A stretch of 64,000 bases of DNA from Candidatus Izemoplasma sp. (GCA_036172455.1 JAXKVY010000001.1:186001-250000), one strand, 5' to 3'. Counted from the first letter of the stretch, positions 53,876 to 62,861 are shown. Translations and numbers: made by a program. Notes: generated from the letters alone by a model not told the origin.

Positions 53876-55096
53876 ATGAATGCGAAAAAAATATCACTTG
53901 CTCGGGCAAAGGAGTTATCCAGTAGTATTAATGACTTTATGGCATTTAAACAAAAAGCCTTAAGACAGCTTAAAGGTAATAAAGAAGCATACTTAGAAAA
54001 TAAAGCTAAGTTATTAACACATTTTAATGCAAACGAAGATGATTGGAATGATTGGCATTGGCAAATGCGTAACCGCATTGTTGATGTTGAGACATTAGTC
54101 AAATTTATTCATTTATCACAAGATGAGGTCCAAGATGTTAAAAAACTTAGTAAAACAAACCGTTTTGCCATAGTTCCTTATTATCTCGCCCTTATTACCT
54201 CAGAAAAAAATGATCCCATAAAAATGTTAAGTGTGCCAAGTAAAGGCGAATATGCCGTTGATTTAGGTAAAGAAGACCCCATGGCAGAAGAGTTTACCAA
54301 TCCCGCTGGTAGTATTACAAGACGTTACCCCGATCGTTTAATCATCAATGTTACCAATATATGTGCGATGTATTGTCGTCACTGTCAACGACGGCGATTA
54401 ATTGGTGAAACCGATGCTCATACCAACCAATCACTTATCGATGAGTCCATTGAATATATTAAAAACACCCCTGAAATTCGGGATGTCTTAATTACTGGTG
54501 GCGATGCATTTTTATTATCTGATCACCAAATTGAAGCATTATTAAAACGTTTAAGAGCAATCAATCATGTTGAAATTATACGTTTTGGTACAAGAACTCC
54601 TGTCACAATGCCCATGCGGATTACAGACAAGTTGGTTAACATTTTGAAACAATATCATCCCATTTATGTCAATACACAGTTCAATCATTATTATGAACTC
54701 ACCGATGAAAGCATTCACGCCGCAGAAAAACTTGTGAATAATGGCGTTGTGCTAGGTAATCAAGCCGTCCTTTTAAAGGGGATTAATGATGATAAATATA
54801 TTATGACTATGTTAAACCAACGTCTCTTAACTGCGCGCATTAAGCCCTATTATATTTTCCATGCTAAAGAAGTTAAAGGAACACACCACTTTATCCCAAC
54901 TATTGCAAAAGGTTTAGAAATTATGGCTTATATGAGAGGGCACACCTCAGGTTTAGCAATTCCAACCTATATTTTTAATGCGCCAGGTGGACTGGGTAAA
55001 ATTCCATTACTACCACAGTACATCATCTCTCACGAGGATAATGTTTATCACATCAAAACATGGGAAGGTAAAATTATCGAATATATTGAACAATAG
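53876..55096 (+). CDS. KamA-family radical SAM aminomutase, probably glutamate 2,3-aminomutase
   Basis: The 406-residue protein has the radical SAM cluster motif CAMYCRHC (Cys163, 167, 170) and the PLP Lys in NAPGGLGK (Lys375). Lysine 2,3-aminomutase binds the lysine side chain with two Asp; here these positions are Lys331 (in YYIFHAK) and Asn368 (in IFNAPGG). That Lys/Asn pair was reported to mark glutamate 2,3-aminomutase. The product, beta-glutamate, is an osmolyte in some anaerobes. Start 53876 follows AAAAGG by 9 nt; the ATG at 53867 abuts it. Own promoter and terminator. Confidence 0.82.
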   Translation: MNAKKISLARAKELSSSINDFMAFKQKALRQLKGNKEAYLENKAKLLTHFNANEDDWNDWHWQMRNRIVDVETLVKFIHLSQDEVQDVKKLSKTNRFAIVPYYLALITSEKNDPIKMLSVPSKGEYAVDLGKEDPMAEEFTNPAGSITRRYPDRLIINVTNICAMYCRHCQRRRLIGETDAHTNQSLIDESIEYIKNTPEIRDVLITGGDAFLLSDHQIEALLKRLRAINHVEIIRFGTRTPVTMPMRITDKLVNILKQYHPIYVNTQFNHYYELTDESIHAAEKLVNNGVVLGNQAVLLKGINDDKYIMTMLNQRLLTARIKPYYIFHAKEVKGTHHFIPTIAKGLEIMAYMRGHTSGLAIPTYIFNAPGGLGKIPLLPQYIISHEDNVYHIKTWEGKIIEYIEQ

Positions 55097-55099
55097 ACT

Positions 55100-55136
55100 T
55101 AAAAAAAGTAAGCATTCGACTGCTTACTTTTTTAAA
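55100..55136. terminator. Bidirectional terminator between the aminomutase and YczE-like gene
   Basis: AAAAAAAGTAAGCA pairs with TGCTTACTTTTTT around a 6-nt loop; usable from both sides. Confidence 0.9.
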
Positions 55137-55765
55137 TAGGCAAATATATTATGATCCTGTTTAGCTTTAGGGTCAAACCGCATAATCTTCATGTATCCCT
55201 GAACAATATATCCATTCAATACGATGGCTATTACGGTTCCAACGCCCACTTCTCCTCCAAGGATAAACCCTACAAAAAGAACTATAAACTCAATCGTAGG
55301 TTTAATATACTTGACATCAATCTTTGTCACATGTGAAAGGCCGACAAATAAACCATCACGCGGCCCACTTCCGAGACGGGCACTAATATATAAACTCCGT
55401 CCAAATGTCATCAAGATAATCCCTAAGACAAGTAGAATTGTTTGCGAATGTAACGACTCAGGGGTGTAAGCAAAAAAATAATCAGCTAAGTCTATAAACC
55501 ACCCGACAAAGATGACATTAAGTAGCGTTCCGATGCCAATTTTTGTCTTGAGAAAAACCATGCTAATCAGCATGACAAGTAAACCGACCAGTTGGGTTAT
55601 GCGACCAAATGTTAATGGTGTAGACACCTCTAATCCTTGATGTAATACTCCCCATGGGGGTAGCCCAAGTTCACTGCGTTTCATTAGCATGATACCCACT
55701 GCTAAAAACATAAATCCAATAAAGATCATTGGAATCCGCCTTATATCTTTTTTTAATTTTTCCAT
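55124..55765 (-). CDS. YczE/YyaS-family membrane protein
   Basis: A 213-residue integral membrane protein with about five helices. SELGLPPWGVLHQGL and SARLGSGPRDGLFVGLS are the two repeated GxxPW/GxGPRDG motifs of this family. Function is not established; some members affect export or antibiotic synthesis. Alone in its transcription unit. Confidence 0.85.
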   Translation of the reverse strand: MEKLKKDIRRIPMIFIGFMFLAVGIMLMKRSELGLPPWGVLHQGLEVSTPLTFGRITQLVGLLVMLISMVFLKTKIGIGTLLNVIFVGWFIDLADYFFAYTPESLHSQTILLVLGIILMTFGRSLYISARLGSGPRDGLFVGLSHVTKIDVKYIKPTIEFIVLFVGFILGGEVGVGTVIAIVLNGYIVQGYMKIMRFDPKAKQDHNIFAYLKK

Positions 55766-55881
55766 TTTTACACCTCTAATTACAAAGATAGTATAGCATG
55801 TCTGAAAAGTTTGTAAAGGATAGTTTGCATACTTCTTTGTTTTTTATAACAATTTTGATAAACTATTTTTAGGTGATTATT

Positions 55882-56358
55882 ATGTTACAACTTGTTTATA
55901 AAAAAAGCTTAAAAACTAAATATATCATTTTACAAGTAGCTTTGTTCTTTTTCTTCTTGGGATTATACATTTTTTTAGATTTTGAAGGGAACATCAGTTA
56001 TGATACGATGATTAATCGATTTGGTGTCGGTATAACCCTCTTACATATCAGTATGAATGTGATAATTGCCATTGCGTCTGCTATTATGGTATCATACTCT
56101 ATTATTAATTTTACTTTCACTAAAAAAGAGGTTGCTGGGTCAAGCGCGGTACCCTTCTTATCGTTTATTTTTGGTATTTTGACATTTGGATGTACGTCGT
56201 GCGTAGTCGCATTTCTTAGCGCTGTAGGTATTGCCTTTACACCAGTTGTATTACCCAATGGTAATCTTTTGTTTAAGTTAATTGCCACCCTATTTGTCTT
56301 ACTCGGCATGGCTTGGGTTTTGTATTCAATTAAACACACTAAATGTAAAATTAAGTAG
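55882..56358 (+). CDS. Hypothetical four-helix membrane protein with a CTSC motif
   Basis: A 158-residue protein with about four membrane helices. The loop/helix FGCTSCVVAFLSAVG holds a CxxC pair that could bind a metal or do thiol chemistry, and another Cys lies in the basic C-terminal tail. The ATG at 55882 follows AGGTGATTATT. I do not recognise the family. Confidence 0.6.
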   Translation: MLQLVYKKSLKTKYIILQVALFFFFLGLYIFLDFEGNISYDTMINRFGVGITLLHISMNVIIAIASAIMVSYSIINFTFTKKEVAGSSAVPFLSFIFGILTFGCTSCVVAFLSAVGIAFTPVVLPNGNLLFKLIATLFVLLGMAWVLYSIKHTKCKIK

Positions 56359-56376
56359 CTATGGCTACTTTTTTTC
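56353..56376 (+). terminator. Terminator of the CTSC membrane-protein gene
   Basis: AAGTAGC, loop TATG, GCTACTT, then a T run. The stop codon is in the stem. Confidence 0.8.
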
Positions 56377-56429
56377 TTGTAAATTAACTTACCTTTTTGT
56401 ATACTAAACTGTTAAAGGTGTGTGAAAAA

Positions 56430-57476
56430 ATGAAAAAAGTATGTCTTTTAATAACAACTGTTTTACTGATTTTTCTATCAAGCTGTGCTTCAACTGAACA
56501 ACCAAATAATGAATCAAGTAAAATTGATGCTGTACAAGAGTCTTTATCAGTTTCTGATGAAGTGACACATCAAACGACGTTGCCAACCACAATTGATGGT
56601 GTGACGATTACTTGGCATTCAAATATTTCAGGAACACTTGATGATAATACATTTATCCAAGACGGTGTCGATCAAAATATTATGTTGACTGCTGTTCTAG
56701 AATATAATGACATAACACGTTACAAATACTTTGATGTCACAATCTTACTTGACCCTAATTTGGTTACCGTTCCCGATCCTGATGACACAGTATACTCTGG
56801 ATATTATGCTGGACTCGGTGAGGTTACTGATGATAATTTAAAACAATTCTTACATGATTTAATTGATGATCATATTGTCCTTGATTATGACGCATTATGG
56901 AATGCCTTAGCCAACAGTGATGAAGATCCTCTTAACCCAGACAATATCATCCTCTTCTATTCTGCTGAATCACGTAGTGAAGACTTGCATGGGGGCGATC
57001 AAGATGACTGGAATCGAGAACATGTCTGGCCTAAATCACATGGTAACTTTGATAATGATGATGTGATGGGTTCTGATATGCATCATATCCGTCCAACAGA
57101 TGTGAGCGTTAACGGGTACCGCGGTAATTTAGACTTTGATATCGGCGGTACGCTAGTGAACGAAACGACAGACTGTTTTAAAGATGGCGATAGTTTTGAA
57201 CCCAGAGATGAGGTCAAAGGTGACGTCGCGAGAATGATTTTTTATATGGCTGTCAGATATGAAGGCGATATTGCCCAAGAAATTGACCTTGAAGTAAATG
57301 ACCGGGTAAGTAATACTGGCCCATATGTTGGTAAACTTTCAATTTTATTAGCGTGGCATGAAGCAGACCCCGTCGATGCGTTTGAACGCAACCGAAATGA
57401 TGTAATTTTCTCATATCAAGGCAACCGTAATCCGTTTGTAGATTACCCCGAATTAGTCACACGTATTTTTAAATAA
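56430..57476 (+). CDS. Secreted endonuclease I lipoprotein with N-terminal Ig-like domain
   Basis: A 348-residue protein. Residues 1-19 are a lipoprotein signal with lipobox LSSC. Residues ~35-125 resemble an atrophied bacterial Ig-like domain (ITWHSNISGTLDD). Residues ~130-348 are an endonuclease I (His-Me finger) domain with NREHVWPKSHG and SDMHHIRPTDVSVN, the metal and catalytic His. It should degrade extracellular DNA at the cell surface. The ATG at 56430 follows AAAGGTGTG. Its original terminator is now split by the IS insertion downstream. Confidence 0.92.
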   Translation: MKKVCLLITTVLLIFLSSCASTEQPNNESSKIDAVQESLSVSDEVTHQTTLPTTIDGVTITWHSNISGTLDDNTFIQDGVDQNIMLTAVLEYNDITRYKYFDVTILLDPNLVTVPDPDDTVYSGYYAGLGEVTDDNLKQFLHDLIDDHIVLDYDALWNALANSDEDPLNPDNIILFYSAESRSEDLHGGDQDDWNREHVWPKSHGNFDNDDVMGSDMHHIRPTDVSVNGYRGNLDFDIGGTLVNETTDCFKDGDSFEPRDEVKGDVARMIFYMAVRYEGDIAQEIDLEVNDRVSNTGPYVGKLSILLAWHEADPVDAFERNRNDVIFSYQGNRNPFVDYPELVTRIFK

Positions 57477-57495
57477 AAAAGAATGATTGGTAAAG
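57472..57495 (+). repeat. 24-bp direct repeat, left copy (beside the IS)
   Basis: The 24 bp beginning AATAAAAAAGAATGATT and ending GGTAAAG recur exactly at 58611-58634. The copy is the 5' arm of the endonuclease gene's terminator and includes its stop codon. Confidence 0.85.
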
Positions 57496-58556
57496 TGAAG
57501 ATTTGTCAAACATGAGTTACACAATTGGCGTTACTGAAAGATACGGTATGCTAGAATAGACTTTGATAGATAGAATCCATAGAATTCTAGCGGGGATAGC
57601 CAATTGTGGGGAGACATGGGGAAGCTGTTATAGCTTCTTAAGTACTTTTGCCCTTCCCCCCTCAAGTCTTTCAGATTTATGAATGATCGATCCTGATAGA
57701 ATCGTTCATTGTCTTTGCGATGACTGCGCTCTACCTTGCCGTTGTGTCGGGGAGTGTAGGGCTTACAGTAATCATGCTTGATATTGTGTTGTTTGAGTGT
57801 ATTCTCAAATAGCGTCGGTTGCGGATCTATTGTATTCGCTAACCGGTTTGTGTATTCAAGTCCGTTGTCTGTTCGTACTTCCTGAATGGGAAAGGGGAAG
57901 TATTTGATGACACGCTTGAGGAACTCATTCGCACTATAGGTGGATTTATCCTCATAGAAGTAGATGTACCGTAGTCTCGTGAACTCATCAATGGCGGTAA
58001 ACTGATAGAGTTTTTGGCCATGGGGGAGACAGTGTGAGGGAACCTGTTTGGTATCGATTTGGAGTCGTTCACCAGGATAGGTCATCTGGACATACTTTTT
58101 CGGTTTATACTTTCGTTTCTTTTTCGGACTCATTTTCATATCGAGTCGTTTCATCACACGGTAGAGTGAAGATTGATGACGCGTGTAACCTCGCCTCATC
58201 AGTTTCACCCAGAAGGTGGTTAACCCATCTTTGGGATTGCGTCTTCGCATGTCCTTGATGAGTTTGATTTCCTTTGGTGTATGTTCGTTTGGATGATGGT
58301 GTGGTCTTCTCGATTGATCCATGAGTGAATCCATTGTTCCATCATACCGATTCATCCACCGATAGATGTATTGACGGTTCACCTTGTACCGTCTTGCGGC
58401 TTTCGTTACGGTATATCGAATCGCATATTTGATGAGTGATTGACGATATTTACATATTTGAAGATCTGTCTTCATGGCTTCATTCCTTTCTTTTGTCTTT
58501 AAAGAGAGGGGGAGGGAAAAGGTTCTTCCCAGGTTTCCATGTTTGACAAATCTTCA
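57496..58556 (-). mobile_element. IS481-like insertion sequence
   Basis: The ends are inverted repeats: AGTGAAGATTTGTCAAACATG at 57494-57514 is repeated exactly in reverse at 58538-58558 (21 bp; the TG...CA ends are 57496 and 58556). One transposase gene fills it on the minus strand. No short target duplication flanks the tips; instead a 24-bp direct repeat and a 54-bp inverted-repeat segment surround it. Confidence 0.88.
57531..58475 (-). CDS. IS481-family transposase
   Basis: A 314-residue DDE transposase with an N-terminal helix-turn-helix (VTKAARRYKVNRQYIYRWM) and an integrase core: Asp in LQIDTKQV, Asp in VRTDNGLEYT, Glu in NGKVERSHRKD. No frameshift, so it may be active. The composition is richer in G+C than nearby genes, consistent with transfer. 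Confidence 0.93.
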   Translation of the reverse strand: MKTDLQICKYRQSLIKYAIRYTVTKAARRYKVNRQYIYRWMNRYDGTMDSLMDQSRRPHHHPNEHTPKEIKLIKDMRRRNPKDGLTTFWVKLMRRGYTRHQSSLYRVMKRLDMKMSPKKKRKYKPKKYVQMTYPGERLQIDTKQVPSHCLPHGQKLYQFTAIDEFTRLRYIYFYEDKSTYSANEFLKRVIKYFPFPIQEVRTDNGLEYTNRLANTIDPQPTLFENTLKQHNIKHDYCKPYTPRHNGKVERSHRKDNERFYQDRSFINLKDLRGEGQKYLRSYNSFPMSPHNWLSPLEFYGFYLSKSILAYRIFQ

Positions 58557-58610
58557 CTGTGCGTTTACCTAATATGGATGATATGTCATAGATCTATTGT
58601 AAACGCACAG
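58557..58610. repeat. 54-bp element with 12-bp perfect terminal inverted repeats
   Basis: CTGTGCGTTTAC at 58557-58568 and GTAAACGCACAG at 58599-58610. It abuts the IS end on the left and the second 24-bp repeat on the right. Its origin is unclear. Confidence 0.8.
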
Positions 58611-58634
58611 AATAAAAAAGAATGATTGGTAAAG
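58611..58634 (+). repeat. 24-bp direct repeat, right copy
   Basis: Exact copy of 57472-57495. Here it is followed by the matching 3' arm of the terminator hairpin. Confidence 0.85.
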
Positions 58635-58659
58635 ATTCTTTACAAATCATTCTTTTTTT
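58614..58659 (+). terminator. Long terminator hairpin, formerly of the endonuclease I gene
   Basis: AAAAAAGAATGATT and AATCATTCTTTTTT pair; inside, GTAAAG pairs with CTTTAC around ATT. It is upstream of the nucleoside kinase gene and probably ended the endonuclease transcript before the insertion. Confidence 0.85.
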
Positions 58660-58698
58660 AATATAATAATAGGTCATACTTATGAAAGGAATGATGTT

Positions 58699-60339
58699 AT
58701 GTTCACAGTAACAATTAATGGAAAAAGTACGCATTACGATAGCCCGATACGCATCATTGACCTTATTGATGATAAGGAAATGAAATACCCTGTTGCTCGC
58801 GTTAATCATAGGCTTAGAGAACTACACTATCGCTTTGACTATGATGCAGAAGTTGAATTTTTAACGTTAGATCATCCGGAAGCCGTACATGTCTATGAAG
58901 CCTCATTAAGATATTTAATCGCTAAGGCATTTCATAACATCTATCCCGAGTATACTATTAAATTTAAATATAGTATCTCACGATCAACTTTTTGTTACAT
59001 TATGACAGAACCCCACGTCGATATTGCAAATGTTTTATTCAGTATACAAAAAGAGATGGATCGCGTCATTAACGAAAACTATACCTTAGAACGGATTACT
59101 GTACCAATTGAAGATGCCAAAACATTTTATAAAGAAAACGGCTATGATGATAGAGTCAAGATTTTAGAGTATCGTCCTGAGAAAACCGTTCATTTTTATC
59201 GTTGTCATGATTATCAAAATTACATGTATAGTTATATGGTGCCCTCTACTGGATACTTAAAACAATATAATTTAATTCCGTATGACATTGGTTTTTTGAT
59301 CCAATATCCTCGTGCTGAAACAAACACACAAATTCCTCCATTTAAAGATGCCCCGAAATATATCAAGACATTACGTGAGGCTTCAATATGGGCTGATGTC
59401 GTGACAGCCGACAATATTTATGATTTAAATAAACACGTGCATAATAATTATGTTGTTGATTTTGTGCATATGTGTGAAGCAAAACATAATGCGATGCTAA
59501 CTGAAATCGGTGATATCATTAAAGAACGTGAACACGAGATATCCCTTATTGCAATCGCAGGGCCTTCTTCGAGTGGAAAAACAACCTTCTCTAATCGTCT
59601 ACGTATTGAATTGATGACACGGGGAATCCGTCCTATTGCCATTAGTTTAGATGACTATTATCTAAACCGTGAAGACTTGATTGAGGATGAAAATGGGGCG
59701 GTTGATCTTGAGCATATCAACACATTAGATATTGCGTTATTCAATCGCAATATGCAAGAACTTATTCGTGGAAAAGAAACCAACATTCCTATTTTCGACT
59801 TTAAAGTAAAAAAACGGGTCGGCTATAGAACCTTAAAAATCACCGATGATACACCAATCATTATTGAAGGTATTCATGCCTTAAATGCGCAGCTCACGCA
59901 AAACATTCCAGACTACAAAATGTTTAAAATCTTTATAAGTCCTCAAATTCAATTGAATCTTGATCACCACAATCCAATCAGCATTACTGATTTACGCTTA
60001 ATAAGACGTATCGTACGCGACAAGAAGTTCCGTAACGCAGCAGCAGCCAGAACCCTAGCGATGTGGGATAGTGTAAGACAAGGCGAATTCCGATGGATTT
60101 ACCCAAATCAAGAACATGCTGATTATGTCTATAACTCAGGACTTCAATATGAATTAAACGTATTAAAAAAATATGCTTTACCAACGCTTCGTGAAATTCC
60201 GAATGATAGTGAGTTCTATATTACTGCAAATCGCTTAATTAAATTTATGAAATACTTTGTTGATATCGATGATTATCATGTTCCAAACAACAGCTTATTA
60301 CGCGAATTTATTGGTGGCAGCATCTTTGTAGAAGACTAA
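58699..60339 (+). CDS. TGS-domain nucleoside (uridine-like) kinase
   Basis: The 546-residue protein has an N-terminal TGS-like domain (~1-60), a threonyl-tRNA-synthetase-like second domain (~65-250, HVYEASLRYLIAKAF) and a C-terminal P-loop kinase (~280-500) with AGPSSSGKTT and SLDDYYLNRED, like uridine kinase/phosphoribulokinase. Related proteins in Firmicutes are annotated as nucleoside kinases; substrate is not certain. AAAGGA is the ribosome site. Confidence 0.88.
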   Translation: MFTVTINGKSTHYDSPIRIIDLIDDKEMKYPVARVNHRLRELHYRFDYDAEVEFLTLDHPEAVHVYEASLRYLIAKAFHNIYPEYTIKFKYSISRSTFCYIMTEPHVDIANVLFSIQKEMDRVINENYTLERITVPIEDAKTFYKENGYDDRVKILEYRPEKTVHFYRCHDYQNYMYSYMVPSTGYLKQYNLIPYDIGFLIQYPRAETNTQIPPFKDAPKYIKTLREASIWADVVTADNIYDLNKHVHNNYVVDFVHMCEAKHNAMLTEIGDIIKEREHEISLIAIAGPSSSGKTTFSNRLRIELMTRGIRPIAISLDDYYLNREDLIEDENGAVDLEHINTLDIALFNRNMQELIRGKETNIPIFDFKVKKRVGYRTLKITDDTPIIIEGIHALNAQLTQNIPDYKMFKIFISPQIQLNLDHHNPISITDLRLIRRIVRDKKFRNAAAARTLAMWDSVRQGEFRWIYPNQEHADYVYNSGLQYELNVLKKYALPTLREIPNDSEFYITANRLIKFMKYFVDIDDYHVPNNSLLREFIGGSIFVED

Positions 60340-60346
60340 ACCCTTT

Positions 60347-60372
60347 AGACCATCATTTGATGGTCTTTTTGT
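60347..60372 (+). terminator. Terminator of the nucleoside kinase gene
   Basis: GACCATCA pairs with TGATGGTC, followed by TTTTT. Confidence 0.88.
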
Positions 60373-60378
60373 ATATAC

Positions 60379-60412
60379 AAAAAAAGGTGCAAAGAGTTGT
60401 TCTTTGCACCCC
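60379..60412 (-). terminator. Terminator of the GH13 gene
   Basis: GGTGCAAAGA pairs with TCTTTGCACC around a 5-nt loop; seven T follow on the minus strand. Confidence 0.88.
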
Positions 60413-60420
60413 ACCTAACC

Positions 60421-62262
60421 TTACCTGAACACCCTAAACTGATAAGGAGATATCGTCAGTGTCGATTTGAGGTTAATATTCTTTTTTGAAAAAATATTAT
60501 TAACACGTTTATATGCGAGTGATTCAGGAAGATCAACTGTTTGTTCATTATGATTGTTGTTAAAAATAAAGGTTAAATCACCTTTTTGGAAAAGGAGAAT
60601 GTTTGGATTATCATTGTGTATCCAGTGATAATCCACTTGTTTAAACGCCGAATTCTCGTTTCTTATCTCAATTAATTGTTTCATAAAGGATAATAGGTTC
60701 GTATCTTGTTTTGTTTCATCCCAAATCATACAACGTCTATTATCCGGATCATGTTTGCCACCAAGGCCTACTTCTCCGCCATAGTATATACTAGGTGCCC
60801 CGGGAAAGGTAAATAGAAACGTATATACCATTTTAACAATGTCGGTGTTGTAATCACAAATTTCTAATATTCTAGCCGTATCATGTGAATCAACTAAGTT
60901 ATACATATATCTTAAGACATGTTTTGGATAGTCTGTCAAAACCTTATTAATCAGTTTTATAAACTGTTCAGTAGATAATTTTTTATTCTCAATATTGATA
61001 CCAAAATATTGCCAAATTGGAAAAAGAATTTCATAATTCATAACGCCATCATATTGGTCACCAAGTAACCATGGATTTGAATTATCCCAATTTTCGCCAA
61101 CAATATATGCATCCTTTTTGACTGCTTTAACGGTGTGCCTAAATTCACGCCAAAACTGATGACTTACTTCATTAGAAACATCTAAGCGCCATCCATCAAT
61201 ATCATATTCTTGGATCCAGTAAGTTGCAACATCTAAGAGATGCTTCCTCATTAATGGATGTGCAGTATTAAGTTTTGGCATTTTGGGAGTAAAAGCAAAC
61301 GTCCTGTAATTAATCGCATCAGGATACTCCCGACAAAAACGCATTTGTTTATCAGATAATGTTTCCCCTGGATTAATATCAAAGGGTAATAGTGGCTTGT
61401 CTTCATCAACAATGTGAAAACACCCAAAATATTTAGAATCTTTACCTTTTTCTAACACGTCTTGGAAATAAGGATGTCTGAATCCACAATGATTAAATAC
61501 CGCATCCAACATCACTTTAATTCCGCGTTTATGAGCTTCTTTTACTAACCGGCCAAACGTTTCATTATCACCAAATGCTGGGTCAATTTTTTTATAGTTA
61601 TTAATATCATACTTATGAGAGGAATCAGACTCAAATATTGGAGTCATATAAATACCAGTTACACCTAGTGATTGGATATAATCAAGTTGTTTAATAATAC
61701 CTTCTAAATCCCCCCCAAAGCGCAGAGCATTATCATATCGTTTTGTCTCTCCCCAAGGCAAGGTGCCTTTAGGATCATTTGCAGTATCGCCATTATGAAA
61801 CCTTTCTGGAAAAATTGAGTACCATATTTGGTTTTCAACCCATGCCGGTGCGTGAAATACATCTTCTTGATTTAAATACGGAAAATTAAAAAAGTTAAAT
61901 AAATCCGTTTTAGCGTCTGGCCGATTAGATAAATCAATGACTCCTCGCGCACCATATAAATAACGCTGATTAACAATAAAAGCATATTTTAGGCGTTTAT
62001 ATTGTGGTTTTAATGCAATAAAATAATGATCAAACTGTTGTGTTTCGTATTCTTTTACCAATGAAACAGTTTCACTTGTCTCTGCCTTCCATTCCCACGT
62101 TTCAGGCTCATCTTCTTTTGGTCCCCAGAAAAATGGATCACCATAAATAACATCAATTTGATGAATGTGTTGCTTGCTTGTTTGAACACGCAAATGGACA
62201 GTATCTTTATCATACATATAAGCAAATTTACTTTTCGCTTCATGATACACAAAAAATTTCAT
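60421..62262 (-). CDS. GH13 alpha-glycosidase (neopullulanase/cyclomaltodextrinase type)
   Basis: The 613-residue cytoplasmic enzyme has an N-terminal beta domain (~1-130, CBM34-like) and a GH13 barrel: DAVFNHCG, GWRLDVSNEV (nucleophile Asp), GENW (acid Glu) and NLVDSHDT (transition-state Asp). There is no signal peptide, so it acts on imported maltodextrins. Length and N-domain suit subfamily 20. It stands alone with no sugar transporter in the window. Confidence 0.92.
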   Translation of the reverse strand: MKFFVYHEAKSKFAYMYDKDTVHLRVQTSKQHIHQIDVIYGDPFFWGPKEDEPETWEWKAETSETVSLVKEYETQQFDHYFIALKPQYKRLKYAFIVNQRYLYGARGVIDLSNRPDAKTDLFNFFNFPYLNQEDVFHAPAWVENQIWYSIFPERFHNGDTANDPKGTLPWGETKRYDNALRFGGDLEGIIKQLDYIQSLGVTGIYMTPIFESDSSHKYDINNYKKIDPAFGDNETFGRLVKEAHKRGIKVMLDAVFNHCGFRHPYFQDVLEKGKDSKYFGCFHIVDEDKPLLPFDINPGETLSDKQMRFCREYPDAINYRTFAFTPKMPKLNTAHPLMRKHLLDVATYWIQEYDIDGWRLDVSNEVSHQFWREFRHTVKAVKKDAYIVGENWDNSNPWLLGDQYDGVMNYEILFPIWQYFGINIENKKLSTEQFIKLINKVLTDYPKHVLRYMYNLVDSHDTARILEICDYNTDIVKMVYTFLFTFPGAPSIYYGGEVGLGGKHDPDNRRCMIWDETKQDTNLLSFMKQLIEIRNENSAFKQVDYHWIHNDNPNILLFQKGDLTFIFNNNHNEQTVDLPESLAYKRVNNIFSKKNINLKSTLTISPYQFRVFR

Positions 62263-62352
62263 ACGTCACCTTCTATCGTATCGTTTACATATTATCGTCA
62301 ATAGTATATCACATGCACATCTTTATTGAACCATGGTAGCGGTTTCATATTT

Positions 62353-62381
62353 ATCTAAAAAAAAGAGGCTTATGCCTCTTC
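62353..62381 (-). terminator. Terminator of the GNAT gene
   Basis: AAGAGGC and GCCTCTT pair around TTAT, with eight T on the minus strand. The stop codon is in the loop. Confidence 0.85.
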
Positions 62382-62861
62382 TGCTTCTTTAGCTAATGCA
62401 ACTAACTCTTTACCATCTAATCGATAAGGAATCCATCCACGTAATGGTTTTGCACCTAATGCCTCATAAAAGCGCATTGATGGTTTATTCCATTCTAGAC
62501 AATTCCATTCAAAACGTGAACAATTATTATCAAGTGCTTCTTTAGCTAACCATGATAATACTTTATGTCCAAGACCTTTCCCACGCTCTTCTTTTTCAAC
62601 ATAAAAGTCTTCTAAGTGCAACGTTGGCTTAGCTAAAAAGGTTGAAAATGCATAGTAATAAACAGCAAACCCGATTGGTTCATCATCGCGGCATAAAAAG
62701 ATAACTTCGGCTCGTTCTTCTTTGAATACGCTATTTAATATATCCTCTTCAGTCGCTTTTACATACTTGCGCATGCGTTCATATTTTGCAAGTGCTTCAA
62801 TAAAATATAGCACTTTTGAAACTTCTGATTCTTTTGCCTTTCGAATTGTAAGATTACTCAT
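62370..62861 (-). CDS. GNAT-family N-acetyltransferase (SSAT-like)
   Basis: The 163-residue protein has the acetyl-CoA motif EERGKGLGHKVL, HLEDFYV before it and NKPSMRFYEALGAK near the end. FSTFLAKPTLHLEDFYV resembles spermidine/thialysine acetyltransferases. The likely substrates are polyamines or lysine analogues; not certain. Confidence 0.88.
   Translation of the reverse strand: MSNLTIRKAKESEVSKVLYFIEALAKYERMRKYVKATEEDILNSVFKEERAEVIFLCRDDEPIGFAVYYYAFSTFLAKPTLHLEDFYVEKEERGKGLGHKVLSWLAKEALDNNCSRFEWNCLEWNKPSMRFYEALGAKPLRGWIPYRLDGKELVALAKEAEEA

Noticed and set aside
53876-55096. Lysine 2,3-aminomutase
   Set aside because: The two lysine-binding Asp positions are Lys and Asn, the reported mark of the glutamate enzyme.
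57472-58634. CRISPR or satellite repeat array
   Set aside because: Only two copies of the 24-bp repeat, separated by one IS and a 54-bp element; no regular spacing.
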